A DNA stretch of 64,000 nt from Clytia hemisphaerica (taxonomy: Eukaryota; Cnidaria; Hydrozoa; Leptothecata; Clytiidae). Position numbers and translations under genes: made by a program. Below, in pieces: positions 11,215 through 20,345 of the stretch. Where the stretch lies: the NCBI GenBank assembly GCA_902728285.1, contig CACVBU010000050.1:2795451-2859450 (forward strand), in the 5' to 3' direction. The number at the start of each line of letters is the position of its first letter. Positions within the stretch are counted from its first letter, which is position 1. A model generated the notes under the pieces. That model saw only the letters and a list, made by a program, of their open reading frames with translations. It was not told the DNA's origin and ran no database searches.

Positions 11215-11420
11215 TTGCGATCTAAAAAGTGGGAAAAGTGCGTTAAAAGTGAAAAGGCGCGATGTTAAAAGTAAAAAAAGCGCGATGTTAAAACTTCAAA
11301 AAGGCGCGATGTTAAAAAAGTAAAAAAGTGCAATGTTAAAGTTTAAAAAGCGCGATGTTGGAAAAGTTGAGAAAGTGCAATGTTGGAAAAGGTATTGAAA
11401 ATTAGTGCAATGTTGCGAAA
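11215..11420. repeat. Minisatellite, about 25-bp unit
   Basis: Seven to eight diverged units built on gcgcgatgttaaaa and its variant gtgcaatgttggaaaa, separated by A-rich spacers (agtaaaaaa, cttcaaaaag, gtttaaaaa). The GCGCGATGTT-to-GTGCAATGTT changes are consistent with CpG decay in older units. Confidence 0.75.
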
Positions 11421-11799
11421 TTTGCGATGATGCTGGCATGTATGTGGTGGGAATCCCATATGGTGATGGTGTCCAGTGTCGTTTTCACTTTTCATACAGT
11501 CAGGTAAACAACAAAAGATTACCTTGGAATGAACTTTTTTCCTGAAGTAAAAGGTATACTCAGCTATTCACTGCTTTATTTAGATGTTAGATATACTGTA
11601 GCAGCTAGAGCTTTTCTTTCTGGCAGTTGTTCCAACGTTTGTTCCAATCCGATTGTCAATTTTTGCTTGAAAAATCTTAGGAAATTTTCCTAATAAAATG
11701 GGGGGTTTGATATTTTAGTGGGGATCAAGTAAAAATAGGGGGATAACAACTTATGGTTCGAAATTTATCTATCATATTTTTATTACATTGATTTAGATA
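11421..11799. other. Non-coding interval
   Basis: No gene, RNA or organised repeat recognised. Confidence 0.4.
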
Positions 11800-11996
11800 C
11801 TCTCCCACTCGATACAATCGATAACTTATTCCAATCGATGACCAATCGATAAACAATCAATGAATTGGATATTGATCGGTTCCGATAATCGATAGGTAAT
11901 CGAGCCTTCTTTGAAACGAAATCCTTTGCAGTCTCCACTTCCCGCGCGTAAAAAGCTTTCTGATTTATGTAATCAATCAATTCATTCAATATTGTG

Positions 11997-12198
11997 AGAT
12001 CGGGTAACATGCATAGCCCTCAAATGATTGACCTGGCTTGTCATTGGAATACAAATAAATTAAATCAAAACAAAAATGGCAGAGTAGAGCTGAGAGTGGA
12101 GCTGCGTAGTTCATTTGTTTTGAAATTTTTCTTCTTTGATTGTTCAGTAATTTGATGGCTATCCAAGTTACCCTCCATTGATGCAAGTTACCCGACTT
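11997..12198. mobile_element. Palindromic MITE, copy 2
   Basis: Same family as 3440-3668, in reverse orientation. The left end is cgggtaacatgcatagccct (12001) and the right end is ttgatgcaagttacccgact (about 12179). One arm has lost about 15 bp compared with copy 1. The core contains aaacaaaaatggcagagtag, matching the reverse complement of copy 1. It sits within the ATCGAT-rich tract. Confidence 0.7.
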
Positions 12199-12380
12199 AA
12201 CGGTAGGTAATAAATAGGTAATTGATCATCAAGGGGTTAATCGATAATCAATCAATTCAATTGATGACTAATTGATCAATCGATAATTAATCGAGCACCC
12301 CTCAAAATTCTGATTATCGATTATCTATCGATTATCAGAAACAATCGATATCCAATCCGATAAAATCATTCAATTAGATA

Positions 12381-12928
12381 TAGCCTGGGTATCCAGACTC
12401 AAAATTTCAGAAAAAAAAACTCTTACCTCAACATACAAAGTTTCTAAAATTTTAGAGTCTTGTGCAACTAAAAAAGTCTGATACAGTTTTGAATGACACA
12501 GTCTGTGAGTGAACCCTTGTTGACAGAATCTCAAAACTTTGGAAACCCAGGCAGAGACACATAAATACTTACCATAAAACCTCTTTTACAAACTCAATAA
12601 ACTTTCAAAACTACTTTAAACTATATCCAAACGTCAGCCACATTCATAAAGGCTCCTTTCCATCAGCCATTTTGTTTAGAAATGAACCTGTGTTTTCATT
12701 TTTTGCCATGTCAGCTTTTTCCATAAATTATGCACGCGCATCGAGAAATATCGAAAACCCCGCAAAAATTCCGCTCAGTGACTGGCACGTACTGACCAAT
12801 TAGATACACTCGCATATGCAGGGACAAATATCCCTGCAGAGGAGTTAGTTGGGCCAGACCGTAAACCAGAGACAAGATTATAAAAAACTAGACGGTGAAA
12901 TAGTTTACGGTGTGGATATCCAGGCTAA
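12381..12928. mobile_element. Non-autonomous TIR element with target duplication
   Basis: The left end tagcctgggtatcc (12381) mirrors the right end ggatatccaggcta (12914-12927), and attagatat occurs on both sides (12373-12381 and 12929-12937), as expected of an 8-9 bp target-site duplication. An 8-bp duplication would suggest a hAT-type mechanism; the exact border is ambiguous by one base. The 0.55-kb interior has no transposase frame. Confidence 0.65.
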
Positions 12929-13173
12929 ATTAGATATCGATCAATAATCAGTAGCTAATCGATATTCAAAATCTTTTGGTCCTCAATCAGCTATCGATTG
13001 CTATCTATCCAATGGATATGATCGATTAAAAATCTGTCATCAATACTACTAAGTTAATTGATCTTTATCGAATGTTCAACAATAGATAAATGATATTAAT
13101 CGATGGCCAATCGATACTAATCGATATTCACAATTTTTTTACCTCGATTAACTATCGATCATCGACTTTAGAA

Positions 13174-13290
13174 TTTCGCCGTTCAATTGAGGTTGATTGC
13201 GTTTGACAATCAAATTTAAATTGGTTGATTGTTGTCGATCTGGTTGGATTGGTCTAATCGTAAATCCTGTCTTGATTGAGATTGTCTGGA
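13174..13290. repeat. Diverged arm of the foldback element
   Basis: Matches 5240-5365 with many transitions (gttcaattgaggttgattgc against gttcgattgagatttgattg, ending with ttgattgagattgtctgga). Most TCGA sites have become TTGA or TCAA, consistent with CpG decay. Confidence 0.6.
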
Positions 13291-13693
13291 TATGAGGTGC
13301 TCACTTATCATGTTTTTTTGGGAGAATTTTTCAATTTTGGGTGGATAATTAAATATGGTATAGTAGCTGCTAAACCTGCTCTATTTTGTCTTTTTTTGGA
13401 AAGTTTTCATGAGTTCTAAGGGTTATTGTGGCAAAATAATTAATTTTGGCGAGAACTTTTATCGTCACTCTTGGCGAGTGAGAGCAAATTATTTAATTTT
13501 GGCAAGAACTAATTTTGGCATAATAAGCTCACTTAATTTAAATCAAAACTGAAATTTTGGCAGTTATTGGTGATTCTTTAACTATTAAAGATGTGTAGAA
13601 GTCTAACCAAGACCATCTGTACCATTTTAGCTGAACTTCATTTCTTTTTACACTTTGTGATAGACTAGATAAAGATATGATCCAAATTTAAGA
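13291..13693. other. Non-coding interval with a short motif repeat
   Basis: Contains repeated aattttggcgagaact/aattttggca words at 13440-13525 that recur at 21070-21180. No gene recognised. Confidence 0.4.
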
Positions 13694-14937
13694 ATGAATT
13701 TTTCAATGAATAACGAAGGTATAGATCAACTTTTTAATCAGCTAAGAAAGCTTGTTGATGAAAGTCGAAGAAGATTTGATGATGCTAGCCACAAAGTGTC
13801 CAAGTATATGTTAAAAATAGTGAAGTGTTTTAAAGGTTCGAAATGTCTATACTTAGTGCTATTGATCAAAATTTGAAAAAAGGATATTGACCAGGAAGAA
13901 TTGAGTCAATTGACTGAAATAGAAGTACTATTACAAGACTTATTATCAGCATGGGGAGATAAATTAAAGTCGTGTACGAATGGAAGGCACAACTTTACCA
14001 GGTACCATGGAATTGTTTCTGCTCCTAATAATTCAAGAGAAAGACCAGCATTACAAATAGACTTTGAACAAGTAAATCTGTTACGGGAATATCATTTCAC
14101 ATGGGAAAAATTGCATCAATCCTTGGTATTCATAGATCAAAATTGTACTGCAAGCTGCAAAAAGGAGACTTGGATTTTGAATGTACATATTCTGATATTG
14201 CTGATGAGGAAATTGGATAAAGAAATTGCTGATATTAAAAAAATTCACCCTTTTGCTGGAGAAAGGATGATAATTGGTTTTTAAGAGGTAAAAGTTATCA
14301 CCTATAAAGACAAAGGATTCGAGTTTCAATTCATAGACTTGACCCAGTAAATGCAATCAACAGATGGTTACAGAAAAATCCTCGATGTATCTACAGTGTG
14401 CCAGGGCCAAATAGTCTCTGGCACAATGATAGATTACACATTACACAAAATGATTTACTGAGGGAATAGTCATTCATGCGTGCATTGATGGCTTTTCACG
14501 AATGATAACTTCCTTAATCTGTGCTAATTATTCAAGCACCACATTAATGGGATTCTTACAAGGAGTGAAGGAGTTTGGATTGCCTGCACGAGTCCGCGAA
14601 AAATGGCTACATTCAAGGTCCATCTGTACATAACCAGCGAATCGAGCGCTTACATTATGTACACATTGTGTACTTAGTCACTTTATAGATTTGTTTAAAT
14701 ATATGGAAAAGCATTCCCTTTTAGTGAGAGATAATTTAATGGATATCTTTGCTTTGTAATTTATTTATGTGCCAAGGATTTAACAGCATTGCTGAGGTTC
14801 ACGATATCTCCTTTGATCGCATTAAATATGTCACAAATCACATTAAAGAATCATTTGATCCGTTTTTTGATGATTGTAATTTTGGTAGTGATTTGTACAT
14901 AAGCATTAAGGAGTGTATAGAAAACAATCTTTAAAGT
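13694..14937 (+). pseudogene. Integrase-core (DDE) transposase-like pseudogene
   Basis: Decayed gene of the metazoan integrase-core family with a WHxDG...IDGFSR signature. In order, over several frames: an N-terminal helical part (13694-13876, 13901-14160), a segment reading ILGIHRSKLYCKLQKGDLDF, then FAGERMIIGFLRG, then DPVNAINRWL, SVPGPNSLWHND (first catalytic Asp kept), [26 protein letters not shown], and [12 protein letters not shown]. Between PARVR and GPSVHN the expected block with the second Asp and GGEN is missing, apparently deleted. The last open part (14749-14934) resembles the C-terminus. At least three frameshifts and stops. TIRs were not identified. The parental transposon class is uncertain. 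Confidence 0.75.
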
Positions 14938-15159
14938 CATGTCAAATACAAGCTTTTACTCACTTTTTGAATGGTCCTTTTCACTTTTCAGTTTGTTTCT
15001 GATTTACAAATAAAGCATAAAGTGTTTCATAAATGCATCATCCTATAGTTCACTCCATTCTGGTTTTAAAAATAAAGATAATTATCTTTTGGGGGGGGAG
15101 TACATCTATCCAGTATACAAATCTTCTGTTTTTTATTAAATGTAGAGTCTAAAATTTAA

Positions 15160-15543
15160 TGTTTACATTGATTCCATGTCTATCTTCCGTTGATTAGACT
15201 TGAGTTATAACGTATATGTTTTTAGTGGTACCCTTTTTTGTCAATGTCAGTTTACTTATATTTCAGTATTTACTCATGTTTTTGTTATTAGTTTGTTGTT
15301 TTATGCTGTATTATTTTATATGTTTGTGATTTGTCCTTTTAAGCTTAGCTGTTTACTCATTTTTATTTTATTCTAGTTCCCGTACATATTTTGTCTGTGC
15401 CGTTTTCACTGTTTATTTCAAGAACTGAAAATACCATATAGATATTCTGTGTGCCTTCCTGCTCTCCCTTTTCGGCCACTTGTGTTTAAATGTTTACATT
15501 AATTCCATGTCTATCTTCCATTGATGAGACTTGAATTATATTT
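15160..15543. repeat. Direct repeat pair, about 53 bp
   Basis: tgtttacattgattccatgt with its continuation at 15160-15212 recurs with few changes at 15490-15542 (tgtttacattaattccatgt, then ctatcttccattgatgagac). The 277-bp spacer is AT-rich and non-coding. It may be a local duplication or two LTR-like scraps. Confidence 0.5.
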
Positions 15544-15609
15544 TTAAGAAAAACTTGTACACACGCAAATACATTCATTTTCTTATTCATTACTTACTCT
15601 TCAGGAAAA

Positions 15610-15831
15610 ATGTCTAAACACGATAAAACAACAAATAAAATCTTGAATGTATTGCACCAAAATTCTCAAAAGTATGATCCAGCAAGAGTTTATAAGAAGG
15701 GTGGTAAACCAGTTAAACAGCTAAAAGATTTGAACTTAAGATACAATTCCAAAAGAAAAATTACAACAAATTGGCATACCTGTCACTTTACATATAAAAG
15801 AACAATCAAAAGAAGACAAAGTTACAATTGA
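15610..15831 (+). CDS. Possible exon of unknown gene
   Basis: ATG frame of 73 codons, lysine-rich, directly after a splice-acceptor-like cattacttactcttcag. Not recognised. A second frame over the last third (LQQIGIPVTLHIKEQSKEDK) also looks protein-like, so a frameshift or a further splice is possible. It may belong with the BEN-type segments downstream or be pseudogenic. Confidence 0.25.
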   Translation: MSKHDKTTNKILNVLHQNSQKYDPARVYKKGGKPVKQLKDLNLRYNSKRKITTNWHTCHFTYKRTIKRRQSYN

Positions 15832-17025
15832 ACTTCAAAATTATTAAAAAAGTTGAAACCACAATTATGGTCGAAAAATATTGAGATTTTAGTGTATTTT
15901 AACGCTTTTCAGAATTTAAAGTTCGGGCGAGAATTGCTATTTTAGCACTTCCACTTTCTTTCATTGAATACTTCGATTTTAGAGGGGTTTGGTGGCTTCT
16001 AGGCTATATTCCAAGCCTTATTCGAGCAAATTTGAGCTTTTAAATCCTGAGATCTTAAGGTCCTAAGTCTTAAATCTCATGTTAAAACTCTACTTTCCAA
16101 CTGTAGTTTATGGTGCTTAAAAATCATTTGTGGTGTTTAAAATTTCACCGGGAACTCCCTTTTGTCTCCATGATTGCAGACACTCACAATGTAGAGAAAA
16201 TTGATTTCACCTTTTTGAAAAAGGATGGGCGATTCAATAGACATGTTGCGTCTAACGAGTTAAGTATGACTCAGCTGGTTTGAAGCATTTAACTGGCAGA
16301 GACTCCAAAAAACTCTTCGTCATATTGTCAAGAAAGATTCTTCCATCGCCATCCTCTCTTATGTGAACCAAAGAAAACAGTTCTTCTTTTACTTTGGATT
16401 ACGGCTCTAATAACAGTGACAGTGATAGTGACAACTCCATCAAAAATCTGATACCTCCAAGGAAACAAAGAAGGAATTCACCAACCTTTAAGGAGAAACT
16501 TACTTGCCTTTTCCTCCACCATCACCAAATTTTCAACCTTCAACCCCATTTTCTCGGAGCAAAACTTCAAAAGTGTTTCCACAAAACCTCAGGTAAAATA
16601 ATGGTTTATTGAGTCTGTCTCATACAGTCTTTTTATAACATTCAGCGAAACAGTTAAATTTCAAATACTTTAATTGTAGAATTTTTTTGTTTATAGCTCC
16701 TGAAAAAACGACGCTATATCCATGAAATTTTCTGTAAATTCCTAACTTTTAATAATCCTCAAAATAAAAAAATGATTTTGACACCTAAAAATTTTCACAC
16801 ATTAAGCATAATGACATTCCTGACAATGAGGTGTCATAAAAATTGACACATTTTCAGTATAATTCGTTTTTTATGTCAAATATATTGTTTAAATCGTAAT
16901 TTATTGAATATTTAGGATATTAAAAGCACTTTTGACTCAGCGAATTTGTTTCTTAAAGCTTGCATAATTGAAAAATAAAAAGAATAGTCTGATCACAGAT
17001 CTACCTATACTTATTTAGCTAGAAG
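15832..17025. other. Interval with doubtful coding traces
   Basis: One frame (about 16394-16612; the first codon is TTG) reads as Ser/Asp-rich then proline-rich (SNNSDSDSDNS, then a shift to PFPPPSPNFQPSTPFS) and ends near an ag|gtaaaa donor at about 16591. This could be an exon of a nuclear protein, but no domain is visible. The rest is AT-rich. Confidence 0.25.
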
Positions 17026-17295
17026 ATGAGCAGAAGCCTTAAACTTATTAAACTTCTGAAACCAGTGAAAGTGGGACCTGTTCAAATTGGTCGTAATTCA
17101 ACAGTTGATGAACTTAAAACTTATTCAAAAGAAGATTTCACAGAGGCAGTGAACTGCTCCCTCGTTAAGAAAGTTGTGAAGCAAGTGCAGCATCAAGACG
17201 TTTGGCTGCATATTCCAGGAGTGGGGAATGTTCCTGATTCGCCCATTACACCATTAAATTTTGATTTACATTTACTCTTCTTATGTTTGTTTTAA
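17026..17295 (+). CDS. Possible exon upstream of BEN domain
   Basis: ATG frame of 89 codons starting MSRSLKLIKLLKPVKVG just after an acceptor-like ttatttagctag. The first 65 residues look like a soluble, charged protein; the last 20 (hydrophobic, running into a tandem repeat) are probably intronic. The position, about 0.4 kb before a BEN-like exon, suggests the same gene. No donor with a clear consensus was found. The function is not recognised. Confidence 0.3.
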   Translation: MSRSLKLIKLLKPVKVGPVQIGRNSTVDELKTYSKEDFTEAVNCSLVKKVVKQVQHQDVWLHIPGVGNVPDSPITPLNFDLHLLFLCLF

Positions 17296-17390
17296 AAAAA
17301 GATGCTTTTCATTTGTTTTAAAAAAAAGATGCTTTTCATTTGTTTTTAAAAAGATGTTTTTAATTTGTTTTTAAAATTGTTTTTAATGCA
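17285..17390. repeat. Short tandem repeat, about 31-bp unit
   Basis: Three to four units of tttgttttaaaaaaagatgc followed by ttttca, decaying towards the 3' side (aaagatgtttttaatttg). Confidence 0.65.
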
Positions 17391-17679
17391 TATTATAGGA
17401 TTACTATAGAGTAGTCTTTGCACTGAATATACGATTATTTAAAAAAATGTGGGCTGCTATTTAGCGTGTTTTCACAGGTATTGGCGAAATTTTGGGTATA
17501 ACTGTTTCTTAATTTTCATCAATTATTTGGTTTTAGCTCGGCATTGGGAGTAACTGCCGTCGTTATTTACTTTTTCTCATTGCTGGGGGCATCGCTCAAG
17601 GAAATTCGGAGTGTCAAGCCATTTTTAGTCACCCGTTAGTCTAAAGAATGTAAATCCGAAGTCTCATTTTCATATTTAG

Positions 17680-17802
17680 ATGGAAGAGCTCGTAAATGGA
17701 TCTAACGTGTACATCACACAAGAGCATTTAAGAATCCTCGAAACAAAGCGAACTGGTACTTCTGCTGTTAGCTTCTTGCTTGATACCTTTTATCTTTAAT
17801 AG
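17680..17802 (+). CDS. BEN-domain N-half exon, possible
   Basis: Begins directly after an acceptor (ctcattttcatatttag, AG at 17678-17679). The 40-codon frame reads VNGSNVYITQEHL, then KRTGTSAVSFLLDTF, the pattern of the first helices of a BEN domain (a DNA- and protein-binding fold in chromatin factors such as NACC1 and BEND proteins). It stops at 17800-17802 without a clear donor. The second half of the fold appears at 19453-19538. The intervening sequence holds a LINE ORF1, so the gene may be split across an intron or broken. Confidence 0.4.
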
Positions 17803-17903
17803 TTTTTATTTGACGTCAACTAGATCAGACGCTTTTGCAACGCTCTTCGAAAAAATGGCTGAAAACCAATAAAAACATCAAAATTCATGAAAATAACATC
17901 AAA

Positions 17904-18959
17904 ATGGATAAAGATCCACCACCTCAAGCTTGCACGCCGTCAAGATGTACTGAAGACGATGACCTGGATCGCTTAACATGCAAAAAATGTAAAAGATCAG
18001 TTCATTATGAGTGCGCACAGTTACCCCTGTATCTACTACAAATATTCGTGACATCCTACAACGATCATTACTTATGTTCAAACTGCGTACGAATAACGAA
18101 AAACCTAAGAAATAAAGTGGGGAAAAACACTCAACATATGATGCAAAATGAACTTAAAAAGAAAGACGACATCATACAAAAACTGAACAACGAGGTCAAC
18201 ACCAACACAAAAACCCGTGATTCCATCAAAAATGACCTCAAAACCTTTCTGGCAGGAAAACTACAAGAGACGGAGGAGAAAACAAGAAGCATGATTAAGG
18301 AGGAAATAAAGCACACAGCAGAAATAATAACGGAAACATCAAAGAAAACATACGCTGAGATTACCAAGAAGCACAAAGAAGACTTAAAATCTGCCGAAGA
18401 ACAAAAACGGAAGGAAGAAAGTGAAAAGAGAGACATAGAATCTAGAAAACTGAATATGATCGTTCACGGGTTTCTCGAATATTCAGACCCAGATAAGGAA
18501 GAAGAAGAAAATGGGGAAAAATATGACATATTTCGGTTTCGAGAACTCCTTGATGACATCAATGTTCCAGAAATCAATGTTACTCACCACAGATTAGGAG
18601 ACAGAAAAACAAAGAATGGCCGTCCTCTGAAAGTCACCCTGCAAAGTCAACATGACAAAGATCTCATCATGAAGAATTTACACATGCTAAAAGAAACTTG
18701 TTTCTTTCAGGTAAGTATAACAGAAGATTTCACAATCAACGAACGGAAAAAGATCAAGGAGATGCACGAACAAGCGAAGAAACTTAACAAAGACAATAAC
18801 AATAAAGGATTCAACTGGTGCGTAAGAGGAAGCCCAAGAACAAAACTACGCATCGTTAAAAAATTAAAAGACCAAACAAAAATATCTTCAAATTATAAAC
18901 CAAAGTGCTCTACAGAAGAAATCGTCAGCGATTGGGCATTAGCAGATGATGATGAATGA
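17904..18959 (+). CDS. LINE ORF1 protein: PHD finger, coiled coil, L1-type RRM
   Basis: Intact frame of 351 codons from the first in-frame ATG at 17904 (an upstream TTG at 17835 also opens the frame but has no Kozak-type support). Domains: PHD-like zinc finger at residues 10-61 (Cys10, Cys15, Cys26, Cys29, His34, Cys37, Cys58, Cys61), a long Lys/Glu-rich coiled coil at 85-180, an L1-ORF1-type RRM at about 182-265 (KLNMIVHGF, then HHRLGDRKTKNGRPLKVTL), and a C-terminal domain at about 270-320 (VSITEDFTINERKKIKEM). Such proteins bind LINE RNA as trimers. No ORF2 follows, so the element is cut off 3' of ORF1. The frame is unusually free of mutations for this window, suggesting recent insertion. 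Confidence 0.8.
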   Translation: MDKDPPPQACTPSRCTEDDDLDRLTCKKCKRSVHYECAQLPLYLLQIFVTSYNDHYLCSNCVRITKNLRNKVGKNTQHMMQNELKKKDDIIQKLNNEVNTNTKTRDSIKNDLKTFLAGKLQETEEKTRSMIKEEIKHTAEIITETSKKTYAEITKKHKEDLKSAEEQKRKEESEKRDIESRKLNMIVHGFLEYSDPDKEEEENGEKYDIFRFRELLDDINVPEINVTHHRLGDRKTKNGRPLKVTLQSQHDKDLIMKNLHMLKETCFFQVSITEDFTINERKKIKEMHEQAKKLNKDNNNKGFNWCVRGSPRTKLRIVKKLKDQTKISSNYKPKCSTEEIVSDWALADDDE

Positions 18960-19452
18960 TTCAACTTATCAGTTGAGGAGCCCTGGTCGGTTTTAACCAA
19001 TAACCAAGTGCTATTTGGATCCCTGAAAGGTTTTTTAGACATAATTTTCCTTTGTCTTAAGAAAAATAAGCCCACTTCTCCCAAAACTCGCAAAATTTAA
19101 TCAATTCGAAAAACACACAACCTCATGAAAATACATCACGCAAAAATCAATCTCCTTAAGGTAAGCTAAAAGTTTATATTGTCATTACAATGTAGAAGTT
19201 TTACAGATTTTCAATTTTCTTAAAAGAATAAATCGCAAGCATAATTTTTTTGCCAATCGCTTAGTTAAGAATTTTCAAAGACATTTAACTTCGCGAAAAT
19301 AACCAAAATTCGCAAAAATCGTGATAGTTTGAAGTATACAACATTCAAAAAAAGCCTGAGATTTATAAGATCAAGTTTAGCTTATTTGTTGTTTGAATAG
19401 TTTGTGTTAGAGACACTTAAGCTAACATAGATGATTATCCTGTTTATTTTAG
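18960..19452. other. Sequence after LINE ORF1
   Basis: No ORF2 start (endonuclease motifs) seen. Part of 18960-19160 may be the ORF1-ORF2 spacer of the element. An aaaattcgcaaaaatcgtga stretch at 19303-19322 resembles TTCGCGAA-type repeats seen at 61990-62200. Confidence 0.35.
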
Positions 19453-19538
19453 ATTACACATTACGGAAGTATGATGTCACTAATGCTACACTGAGACAAC
19501 GCCTAAGAAATAAATATGAGTCCTTAAAGTCAAAATAG
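19453..19538 (+). CDS. BEN-domain C-terminal exon, possible
   Basis: An acceptor (cctgtttattttag, AG at 19451-19452) is followed by 86 nt open in one frame: two bases, 27 codons and TAG at 19536-19538. The peptide YTLRKYDVTNATLRQRLRNK fits the end of a BEN domain, where an aromatic-basic helix is followed by an 'LR..I..K' helix. The incoming phase is 1. It is the natural partner of 17680-17802, although an intermediate exon would be expected. Confidence 0.45.
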
Positions 19539-20085
19539 CGTGATGCCAAAGATCCGGGGCGCAGCAAGTCATCAAAGAACAAAGTCGTCGTGAGTTGTGG
19601 AAGTATTGCAACCAGAAGTATTTATATTCAGTACAAATTTTATAATTGTCATGTTTTAGATTACAGTTTCTTATCGTCAGAATTCTAAAGGTATTTACAA
19701 ATTTGAAGGATTTCGTTGAGGTTGAAAATTCATGTTTTATGATGTAGATTATTGTGTTCCATTATTAGATCAAAGAACATTCTGTTCATCTTGTTTCAGT
19801 GTTGCAATTTTTCCTTCATAGAGATTCAGTCCAGATTGCAACTCTATTTTCAGTTTCTTTCTTGCCGAATTACAGGCCTTTTTCCTTTTTATATTGTAGG
19901 TATTTAGGTCTCCAAATAATCTCCAAATTAGTTATCTATGTTTGTGATGTAGATGTGTTCCATTATTTTTATCAAAGAAATTTGAACATATTTATTCCCC
20001 TTGTTTGTTTCTTTTCCTGACGGAAATTAATTATTTTAGGTTTTAAACTCCAAATTATTTTATTTTATCAAAGAAATTCAATTAT
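19539..20085. other. Non-coding interval
   Basis: AT-rich, with no recognised feature. It might include the 3' UTR of the BEN-type gene. Confidence 0.3.
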
Positions 20086-20129
20086 TTTGCTCACCATTTG
20101 TGTCCTGCCAAGCGATTTCCATACAGCAA

Positions 20130-20345
20130 AAACACACACCGGTTTTGACTCGGTTTTGACTCGCAACACACCGGTTGAGATCGGTTTTTCCAGACTTAAC
20201 CGGTTTAAAACGGTTGAGAAATCGGTGTCAAAGTTTCTAAAATTGAGTATCTCGAGCTTGTTGATTTTTACATACAAACCGGTGCAAAACGGTTTGAAAA
20301 GTGATCTCTACCGGTTTTGGAACCGTGTCAACCCGGTTTACGGAG
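20130..20345. repeat. Cluster of AACCGGTT-like motifs
   Basis: About 215 bp with at least six ACCGGT(T)-type words (caccggtttt, caccggttga, ttaaccggttta, aaaccggtgc, taccggtttt, acccggttta) and further CGGTTT or AACGGTTT half sites, in both orientations and without fixed spacing. AACCGGTT is the consensus of Grainyhead/CP2 factors, and AACGG is a Myb core. It could be a regulatory cluster or a decayed palindromic repeat. Confidence 0.5.

Larger units (their letters stand above)
11800..13170. repeat. ATCGAT-rich tract, interrupted by two TIR elements
   Basis: Three stretches (about 11805-11905, 12203-12380, 12930-13170) are dense in AATCGAT, ATCGATA and ATTGATC words, roughly twenty ATCGAT cores by eye, without a fixed period. 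They are separated by the MITE at 11997-12198 and the TIR element at 12381-12928, so they were probably one tract before insertion. ATCGAT resembles Onecut/Cut and DRE-type binding cores, but a decayed satellite is equally possible. Confidence 0.6.

Noticed and set aside
17835-17903. Extension of the LINE ORF1 to a TTG codon at 17835
   Set aside because: TTG is not a normal eukaryotic start and the PHD finger is complete from the ATG at 17904.
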